Shown: positions 56,664 through 64,000 of the stretch, one piece after another
Layout: each line of letters starts with the position of its first letter
Position numbering within the stretch: the stretch's first letter is position 1
NCBI GenBank assembly: GCA_025093985.1
Contig: JACAAK010000004.1
Span: 2,046,001 to 2,110,000, forward strand
DNA: 64,000 nt
Origin: Calvatia gigantea
Lineage: Eukaryota > Basidiomycota > Agaricomycetes > Agaricales > Lycoperdaceae
Direction: 5' to 3'
Made by a program: the position numbers and the translations under genes
Notes under the pieces: generated by a model
Seen by the model: only the letters and a program-made list of their open reading frames with translations
What the model was told of the DNA's origin: nothing
Databases searched by the model: none

Positions 56664-56712
56664 GCGCTTGGCCTTATATGGGTTAAAATTTTACCCATAT
56701 AAGGCTAAGCGC
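56664..56712. promoter_or_regulatory. 49-bp palindrome with two inverted CArG boxes
   Basis: The arms 56664-56682 (GCGCTTGGCCTTATATGGG) and 56694-56712 pair at 18 of 19 positions around an 11-nt A/T spacer. Each arm holds CC(A/T)6GG (CCTTATATGG on the left, CCATATAAGG on the right), the consensus bound by SRF/Mcm1-type MADS factors. It sits between the divergent starts of U1A (56541) and ceramide synthase (56880). The regulatory role is inferred from sequence and position. Confidence 0.6.
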
Positions 56713-56879
56713 TCGGACCGTGAACAACTCTAAATTCTGTGTTTGACCATTGCGACGACTTCACGAACGTGGCTTCACAAAGCTTCTGCTTCAGGCCGCG
56801 GTCATTTCCCCTTCCTAAACTTAGTCCAGTGGGTCTTCATCCATCCCCCAGGTGGCTTTCAATCCCCACGCCGCCAGCC

Positions 56880-58202
56880 ATGTCCTTCTTCGACGTTGAC
56901 CGCCTTCCAACCTTTCTCATCCCCTTTGTCGCTCTCCAGTACCCCACAAATGCCCCAGAGCACCCCGACTCCTTCCCAAACTCAAACTACTACAATGTTG
57001 GCAAGCTTGATATTTGTATCCTCGTATCCCTCATTGCCATAATGGCAATTCTCCGCGACGCGTTTCGGCTTAGTGTCTTTGAGCCCTTTGCACGATGGAA
57101 ACTAACCCGAGACCTTGACCGCAGGCGGAGAACACGAGAGGTGAACAAGAAGCCGACGAATGGCCACGCCAACGGCGAAGCCCACACAAATGGTTATGCA
57201 ATCGCCAATGGAAACGGCGCGACCTGTTACACTAAGAAGGAACTTTACCACCTGAATCGGAGTGTGCTCAGATTTGCAGAACAGGGTTGGTCTGTGATGT
57301 ATTACTCACTGCAGTGGTGTTATGGTCTTGTGGGTTCACCAAATATATTTCTCTGCCACACATGTCTGACACCTCCAACAGTACGTGCATAGGAACCTCC
57401 CAACTCGCGTTTTGGATCCTACCGACATATGGTTGAATTATCCACACATCCCTCTTGCTGCTCCCTTCAAATTCTATTACTTGAGCCAGACCGCCTTTTA
57501 TCTTCACCAGATCCTAATTCTGAATGCCGAGGCACGACGCAAAGATCATGTCCAGATGATGACCCATCACATTATTACAGTTATTCTGATGTGGACGAGT
57601 TACTTTACAAACTTTACCCGCGTAGGCGCGCTAATTATGGTCCTTATGGACTGGTGCGATATATTTTTACCCGTGCGTGGTTCTCATCTCTTCGCCTTGG
57701 TCCCTGAGCTCATGAGGGATAATTTAGTTGGCGAAAATGCTCCGCTATATCGAAGTTAGTCAATTGGCAACCGATACCGTCTTCGGTTGGTTCTTGGTTT
57801 CCTGGCTGGTGACACGGCATTTCCTCTTCGTTTTGGTCATCAAGTCCGCTATCTTCGATGCACCAAGGCTAATCGCATTCCATTGGTCCGTTGAAAAGGG
57901 TCATTTCATGACCCGGTCTGCGCTGACCGCCTTCTGTGTTCTACTTCTCGCACTTGAGGTCAGTCCACCTTCTTACTTGAAAGTCTTGATGGCCCCTCAG
58001 TTAGTTCATTCACGTTGTTTCCACAGCTTATGCAATGCATATGGTTTTGGATGATTTGTCGAGTGGCTTGGCGAGTAGTTACGGGCAAGGGGGCAGCGGA
58101 TGAACGCAGTGACGATGAAGAGTAAGTTAATAGTTATCCCTTGGATCACCCGAACACACTCTGATGGGGAATGATAGCGAGGGGGACTTGAAGAATGACT
58201 GA
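56880..58202 (+). CDS. LAG1: Ceramide synthase (LAG1/LAC1, TLC domain)
   Basis: Five exons from MSFFDVDRLPTFLIPFVALQ at 56880; an in-frame upstream ATG at 56739 is possible but adds no conserved sequence. Membrane segments include LDICILVSLIAIMAILRDAF, WSVMYYSLQWCYGLY, FKFYYLSQTAFYLHQILILN, the Lag1 motif region HVQMMTHHIITVILMWTSYF with its His pair, TNFTRVGALIMVLMDWCDIF, TDTVFGWFLVSWLVTRHFLF and LELMQCIWFWMICRVAWRVV. The tail is acidic (ERSDDE). By family it acylates sphingoid bases with fatty acyl-CoA in the ER membrane. The Asn/Gly-rich cytosolic loop (NGHANGEAHTNGY) is variable. Its promoter region contains the CArG palindrome. Confidence 0.94.
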
Positions 58203-58529
58203 GAACCGATGCCCAAAATCCGGGAGCTGTTCGTGCCGCTCTTTTTTCTTTTCTTTTATTATTTGGTTTTCCTTACATACCCCCTTCCGCTAATTTACTT
58301 CTGGGCGTGACGAGAGGCAGTAGACAGTCATAGAGAAGATAGAGCAAGAAAAGTTAATTTATCGAATAATCGAGTCACGCGACTTCCTTCCTTATCGGGA
58401 TGAATCGTGCGCTTCAAGCCTTCAACAACCCGAGCTCATTCACCTCGACTATCCGCAGTCACAATTCCACTTTGTCTCTCTCACTATCACCGTTTACTGC
58501 TTCTAATTAGCGTTGTGCACACCTAGAGG
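58203..58529. other. Non-coding gap
   Basis: Ceramide synthase 3' UTR and SNF7 upstream region, both on the plus strand, with pyrimidine-rich runs. No gene is seen. Confidence 0.4.
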
Positions 58530-59448
58530 ATGATGGCCAGTTTCATGAGTTACTTTGGAGGACGGAAGGACTCCAAGCAGGCCGCCAGGGATGCGATAGT
58601 GGGGCTGCGACAACAACTGCAGTTGCTAGAGAAAAAGGAGGATTATATGCAGAAGAAGATTGACGAGGAGATGAAGAAGGCACGAGCCAACGCCGTTTCG
58701 AACAAACCTGGTGAGTGTCGTGCCTGCGTCAAGGTGAATCTGAAGCTGACGATTCCTTTGTGGTTCCGTGTTTCCTTTGATGGCGCCCTTTTGACCTTTG
58801 CTACTGACGATATCCCATTACCTATCACCTATGTCTTCTTACGGCCCTTGTAAATAACAGCCGCAACAGCGGCTCTCAAACGCAAGAAAGCAGCGGAAGC
58901 GGAACTAGATCGTCTAAGCGCAACAAGACTCCAACTCGAACTCCAAGTCAACACTCTCGAATCCGCCAACCTCAATGCCGAAACGATGGCAGCAATGAGG
59001 AAGGGTGCTGAGGCACTCAAGGTTATCCATGGAAACATGAATGCTGATAAAGTTGCGGATACGATGGACGAAGTTCACGAACAGACTCAGCTTGCGAATG
59101 AGGTCTCGCAAGCGATTTCGAGTAATCCATATACAGACCCTTCGGAGGAAGTGAGTCATCTTTTTTTTTACGTTGGGAATTTTTGGTTTGATTGTTCGGT
59201 GGTCAGGACGATCTCTTGAAGGAGCTTAACGAGCTTGAAGAGGATGTGCTTAATGAGCGTCTAGCAGGGGCAGAACATGTCCCTGCGCATGTACCCCCCA
59301 ACGCTGTCAAGGCTACAGAAAGTAAGTGTCCTCGCATCAGTCTTGCCGCAGCACGCTCACTTGTTCATTGGATTCAGCTCGACAACCAGTCACAGAAGAC
59401 GACGAGGAAGCCCAACTTCGGGAGCTGCAAGCTCAGCTGGCGTTGTAA
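58530..59448 (+). CDS. SNF7: ESCRT-III subunit Snf7/Vps32 (CHMP4)
   Basis: Four exons giving about 220 residues. The start is MMASFMSYFGGRKDSKQ; the second Met is as likely as the first. The core reads AARDAIVGLRQQLQLLEKKE, DYMQKKIDEEMKKARANAVS, TAALKRKKAAEAELDRL, QLELQVNTLESANLNAETM, MRKGAEALKVIHGNMNADKV, MDEVHEQTQLANEVSQAISS. The acidic C-terminal part has DDLLKELNELEEDVLNERLA and ends EEAQLRELQAQLAL, a MIM1-like helix. These are the marks of Snf7. By family it polymerises on endosomal and other membranes for budding and scission. It is convergent with NEM1. Confidence 0.94.
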
Positions 59449-60214
59449 CACCCGGTTGCACTCTGTAGGAATGGACCACGACTTGGTCTTGCAATGCTTT
59501 GCACCCACCACCCACACCTGGAATATCCTTTCATAATTCATTCTCTGGTTGACTCACCACCATATCCAATTAATTTCCACCTGGGCCCCCAATCACACTT
59601 GCGCACGTATCTGGTTTGCTCGAGTTCCAACTCATCCTTAGTCTGTGTATACACATTTTAGATATGGTATTTGTCTGATTTCGGATCCGAGATACTTCAG
59701 CACCGCAGTTGTGCGTCAGCCAACTCTGACAACAATCGTGTGCTCCATATCTGTCCCTCGTTTGTCCCCTTCAACCGATGTTATAATCTATTTCACTTGT
59801 ATATCACGAATTGAATGCAGTTTTATTATATTTAGGGAAGAACCATGGGGTATTCACAGGTACAGATCGTATAATATGATACAAATAGTAAATAGTAAGA
59901 CCGCCAGTCCAAGGCCAAATAAACCCCAGGTATGCGTGCGGCCCCTTGCATTGAGACCTTGAAGGTGAAAGGACAACAAACGTCAGACATGAACGACGAC
60001 CAAACTTGGAAAGATGGCTGATAATGAAACCGGCTGTAAGGCATCGTAAAGAAATTGGAACTTCCGGGCCTACGACAACGGATAAACAGGAAAGACAATG
60101 CGATAGAGCAATAGCCGAATACAAAGCCGGAAGTTGGTGCACTACGCTGAGAAAATGACAGGAGATAAGCAATAGGCATTATAGGTTATGAGAATGCTTG
60201 GAATCAAGGTAAAG
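59449..60214. other. Non-coding gap between convergent genes
   Basis: 3' sides of SNF7 and NEM1. Open frames on both strands lack any recognisable sequence or splice-compatible extension. Confidence 0.4.
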
Positions 60215-61894
60215 TCATGAGGGCAGTGCGTGGAGTCCTGCAGAACGGAGACCGAGGACGTGTCGGACATCCTTCGTGAACCGCAGAGAGTCGAGTACGG
60301 GTAGTAGGTCGAGTAATGCTTCATCCGAGGGATCATCAGTCCAGCCCTCGATGGGTATTCCGTTTTCTAGTCAGGATAAAACGTGGGTCACGCGGAGTGT
60401 AGGGGATCGATATTGATTTCGAATCCCAAAAGATCAGGCGCATTCACGTTTATCATGGGCGAAATAGAACGAAGCAACAGGCACGAAAAGTGAAATCCAG
60501 GTTAATATAGTTTGATCAGCATAAATACAATAGTAACCGACCTTCATTAACCCTGTAACTGACAGGTGAGTTGTCCACAAGACACACTCGCGAAAGATCC
60601 TGTTCCACGATGGATAAATCCTTGGTGTATGATCCGTTGGGTAATTGTGTGCAGGACTAAAATTATATAAACAACGCGGAACTACGGAACAAAGCGAAGG
60701 AAAGTTTGGGGTTTGGGGACAGACCAAGGGTAATCAAAAGTCAGTGTTCGAGCAATAACTTCGGTTGAATACCATGGGAACGCACATCTCGGAAGAAGCG
60801 CTGGACAAGGATCCCCCGTCCAGCATCTAGCCAGTCAATGACCGGATCTGCATATTCTTGCATAGATGCGGTGAATACAACCAAAGTATACCACCCAGAA
60901 ACCTAGTAAGAAATCTTTTAGAGCAGCCGTGGCGTCTGCAAGCGAGGTTGCTCACAGTCCGGAGAAAAAAGTCCGCGAATGGTCGCTTGTACACATGGTA
61001 CTGTGTGCGCCTGCCACCTAGGATAACTTCGACGGTGTGGCCTGGGGACTTATTCCTTCTGCCCATCGACCCCAACCCGAAAAACCCCGGACCACTAGAT
61101 GCTAACGAAGGGTTCGGTCGCGACGTTGAGTGTATGAGTGTCTCATCCAGATCTAACACCAACGTCTTTTGCCCAAAGCGAGATTTTCGCTCATTTATTA
61201 AAGGCGTGGAGGCACGCGACGGCGGTGCTGGAGTACCTTCCGCCGACGAGGTGCTCTCCCGAGAAGTCAACTGAGATTCTAGTTTGGAATCGTCATAAGA
61301 AATCGAAGGTGCAACTTCTTCGATGACCTGGATCTCCTTCTCCTTCCCCTTCTCAGAGATCAAGGAAGCTACAGGTACCGGAGGTCGTCGAGGCCATGCA
61401 TGTAGATTGAGCTGTTGCAGGAAAGTTGACAATCCAGACTTGAGGTTGTTCCAGACGAGGAGGAAGAGCCGGATAAAGAAGACTTGGTTAATTACATTAT
61501 CGAGTTGGTGCCTTGACTTTAACCGCTGGAACGCTGGTAATGGTTCATGGAGTGTGGGGGATTGCGAGACAGAACCTTGCGATGAGGCCGCCGATGTCGA
61601 CGGTGAGGAAGAGGAGGACTGCGGCGACGAAGGGTGTGGCTGAAAGGCCGGTGAAGAGTGAGAACGCTGAGGCGATGATCCCGACGACAAACGGTACGAT
61701 GAGGGATATAGAAAGGAGAGAGTACGTTGCAGAGGAGGCTGTCCAGGATCTGGTAGGCGCGGTGGAGGATTTCCTGTGGTCGGCGTCGAGGGTGGAGTCC
61801 TTGCCGGGGTGAGGACATCGAATTGGCGGGACAGGTAAGTGAGGGAGTTCATAGATGAGCGCTCCTCGTTGTTGTGGACAACGAGTAGAGGCAA
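60215..61894 (-). CDS. NEM1: Nuclear envelope phosphatase Nem1 (FCP1/SCP-like)
   Basis: Four exons. A Ser/Pro-rich N-terminus (residues 1 to ~125) is followed by a hydrophobic segment, [20 protein letters not shown]. The HAD phosphatase domain begins [17 protein letters not shown], with the catalytic DLDET, then [88 protein letters not shown], and [40 protein letters not shown]. By family it acts with Spo7 in the ER/nuclear membrane to dephosphorylate the lipin Pah1, controlling phospholipid versus triacylglycerol synthesis. The third intron is longer than usual (about 130 nt). Confidence 0.93.
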
Positions 61895-62288
61895 AGGAGT
61901 AAGAGAGAGAGAGAGAGAAAGAGTGTTGTCGCGTGGGACGGGGACGACGTCAGAAATGATACTGGAATTGGATAATAATTATAATTTTAATAACCCCAAC
62001 ATCAAAGCCCCAACGTTCCTCTCGGTCCTCAGGCTGCCCAATCATATCGTAAGCACTACTTATGCTCCGCCAGCCTCTCTATCGAACCACTCCCCTTTTG
62101 CCGTTTCGGATGAGCTTCGCCGTCCCAATGTCCGGTGTCAGATGACACTTTTAACCCGGCCCTGCTATCCCGGATCCAGGTGCTCCGCTCATGTTTTGCA
62201 ACCACGAGCTGGGGTCGAATATTCATCATGATATTTTATCTGATCTCCTCGCATGCAACTGTATGGACTGGACAGATAACTTATACCA
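61895..62288. other. Non-coding gap with GA microsatellite
   Basis: Upstream of NEM1 and downstream of the MFS gene (both minus strand). It holds a (GA)n tract at about 61902-61923, probably in the NEM1 5' UTR. No gene is seen. Confidence 0.4.
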
Positions 62289-64000
62289 TTAAATTATGTA
62301 CCGGAAACCCTTCTTCTTCACGCCCTTTTCCTCCTCTTCCCTATCTAGCTTCTTGTTCAACGAGATTAAATGCATCCTGTAGATCCACAGCATCACAATC
62401 GCTGTTCCACAGGTAGAAATGCAAATCGCATAAGAGTTTCGATAGGTAGGGCCCCACGTCGACGGCCATACATAGCTAGTATCAAACCCGCCAATCAGCT
62501 CGTAATTTAGGAGAAACTAGTTTCAACTTACGATCCCGCAACATTACCCAGCTGTGAAAAGGCATTCATCAACGCTAGTGCCACTGCCCGCTTTGATGGC
62601 GGCCGAGGGAATGAATTGCTCATCCACGCATACAACACGACGAATCCAGCGTAAGACTGCGCCATGAGGAAACTAAAAAAAGTACTCTGTTGAGTAACGA
62701 ATGCGCGAACAACGATTTTAACGTACAGAGAAACGTATCTCGCTGCCGTATTCATGGTTGCAATTGCAATAATGAACCCAATGAGTCCGAGGCCAAGTGA
62801 ACTGACAATGTGATAAAATCGTTCTCCCATCTTGTCAGAATGCCTGCCAACCTCGTGTTAGGGTGGTCCGTAGTCACCAAAGATGTATCAAGATTTCCGT
62901 ACCTGCTCAGCCAAAACGCGACCAACGCAGCAAACACGAAGGGTGGAGCACATAAAAGTAATGTAACGGTACGATTGAAACCCAAAGTTGCACTCAGTGT
63001 CGGGAAATATGCATTGAAACTCAACGCAACAACCTGCGAGGTCAAGGCCAACGAGAGCCACCAAACCTTCCAATCTGTGACAGCAAGCAAGAATCCCCTT
63101 CCTGGACCCTGCTCCGTTTCTTGCTCATCTCCCACACCGGCATCTTCCTCCATACGCTTAACTGCCAACGCACGTTCTTGGGGCGTAAGCCAACGTGTGG
63201 TGGTAGGGAAATCGGGAAGAACGAATATGGCAATGATCGCAACGGCAATCGTTAACGCTCCTTCTATGTAGAAGAGCCATCTATGCGGGAAATTTTTCAG
63301 CAAAAGAGACTTGGATTCGAAAGCGATAACGCTTACCTCCAAGCAGCATGTCCCAACCTTCCTTGCAAACCACTCAAAATTCCGGATGCTATGAGCGACC
63401 CAAATGCATTACTGATGATGTTGCCGCAATATAGAATCGCGGTGCGCAATCCGAGTTCATTTCGTTTGTACCACTTGGATAACAGAAACTGTTGAACAAA
63501 ACAATGCCAGTGGCATTGGTCTCCAAATGAGCATCCCTTCACATGCCAGGACTCAAAAATTTGGACTCTACGCACAAGTGCACCGGGGAAAAATGCAGCT
63601 TCGACAAAGCCGAGGAAGAACCTTGTTAGGAGTGCTCCCACAAAACTGGCAGTGATGACGTAGTCTGTGAGTGCGAGCCCTTAAGCGGACACGGAAGATG
63701 GGGATACGAACTTGTGTGTAACTCCTAAAAGCCCAAACTCACGGTTCAACCGGACTGAAATGAAAAGGAAGGTAGATACCACATACCCGTTAGGCAAGAG
63801 ATCATACCCCAGATGATCATGCATCCTGGAAGATACCAAGAAGGTTTACCAATCCAGTTGAGGAACATATTCCTGCAAATTGAAATGTGAGCACATTTAA
63901 CCGAACAGGGCGGAAAAGACTGACGAAGGGATTTGCATGATGATGTATCCAACGTAAAGAATGGACAGGAGTGTAGCGAATTCTTGACCACGGAAGTCCG
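62289..64000 (-). CDS. MFS transporter, anion:cation symporter (Dal5-like), 5' partial
   Basis: The gene runs off the right edge; the 5' part is missing. Visible exons read EFATLLSILYVGYIIMQIPS, NMFLNWIGKPSWYLPGCMII, WGMISCLTG, GALLTRFFLGFVEAAFFPGA, FLLSKWYKRNELGLRTAILY, CGNIISNAFGSLIASGILSG, RWLFYIEGALTIAVAIIAIF, VLPDFPTTTRWLTPQERALA, WLSLALTSQVVALSFNAYFP, then the second half (FLMAQSYAGFVVLYAWMSN, KRAVALALMNAFSQLGNVAG, SYVWPSTWGPTYRNSYAICI) and a Lys/Glu-rich cytosolic tail. The QIPSN and DFPTTTRWLT patterns are typical of the allantoate/nicotinate/pantothenate permease group of fungi. The substrate cannot be told from sequence. It is 34 kb from the PKS, so no link is implied. Confidence 0.92.

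Noticed and set aside
59804..60172. Overlapping minus-strand frames between SNF7 and NEM1
   Set aside because: Two frames of similar length in the same interval, neither with conserved features; chance frames in a 3' region.
62289..64000. MFS transporter as the PKS exporter
   Set aside because: It is 34 kb from the PKS with many housekeeping genes between and belongs to the small-anion symporter group, not the drug-export groups usual in metabolite clusters.

Overview
The window looks like nuclear DNA of a filamentous basidiomycete, most likely an Agaricomycete (mushroom-forming fungus). Genes are tightly packed on both strands and interrupted by many 45-60 nt introns with GTNNGN donors, CTNA-type branch sites and YAG acceptors. 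The gene content is fungal: an Ure2-like glutathione transferase, Pet191, Dbp8, Nem1, Lag1, an iterative non-reducing polyketide synthase, a fungal BTB protein and a fungal SLIP-GC-type GTPase. I see no tRNA, rRNA, transposon, CRISPR or prokaryotic feature. Exon models were built by hand from reading frames and splice sites; where a junction could not be closed, the entry says so.

Layout. 0-7.4 kb: a His/Pro-rich unknown protein, a double Sjogren-autoantigen-p27 zinc protein, an EDEM/Mnl1 ER-degradation mannosidase with a PA domain, and adenine phosphoribosyltransferase. 7.6-14.1 kb: ribosomal protein S1/S3a, ATG10, acetyl-CoA acetyltransferase and a basic, Ser-rich orphan protein. 14.3-21.7 kb: a large dynamin-like nuclear GTPase (SLIP-GC type) with unusual splicing, a small His/Tyr-rich protein, and GPN3. 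21.98-28.08 kb: a 1,938-residue non-reducing PKS (SAT-KS-AT-PT-ACP-ACP-ACP, no thioesterase), followed by a 1.4 kb non-coding upstream region. 29.5-36.3 kb: PYM, an Fmp32/MCUR1-like coiled-coil mitochondrial protein, a GST, Pet191, Iba57 and an AcpS-type phosphopantetheinyl transferase. 36.5-49.9 kb: Elp2, a 917-residue eIF4A-like protein whose helicase motifs are all degenerate, an RRM protein, Sua5, a DUF302 protein and Dbp8. 50.3-64 kb: a BTB protein, Mob1, an Hsp31/DJ-1-like protein, U1A/U2B'', ceramide synthase, Snf7/Vps32, Nem1, and an MFS transporter cut by the window edge.

How the genes relate. Most are conserved housekeeping genes in head-to-head or tail-to-tail pairs with only 8-350 bp between them, so bidirectional promoters and overlapping 3' ends are the rule. 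Mitochondrial functions recur (Pet191, Iba57, PPTase, Fmp32-like, thiolase with a presequence), as do RNA functions (PYM, Dbp8, U1A, RRM protein, pseudo-helicase). The PKS is the only secondary-metabolism gene. No cytochrome P450, monooxygenase, methyltransferase or pathway regulator flanks it, so it is not in a classical cluster here.

Most notable: the PKS with a Ser in its SAT motif and three ACPs; the catalytically dead eIF4A paralogue with a long N-terminal extension; consecutive 3-nt and 7-nt candidate micro-exons and an apparent GA-AG intron in the SLIP-GC-like gene; four GC-AG introns in 64 kb; and a 49-bp palindrome carrying two inverted CArG boxes between U1A and ceramide synthase.
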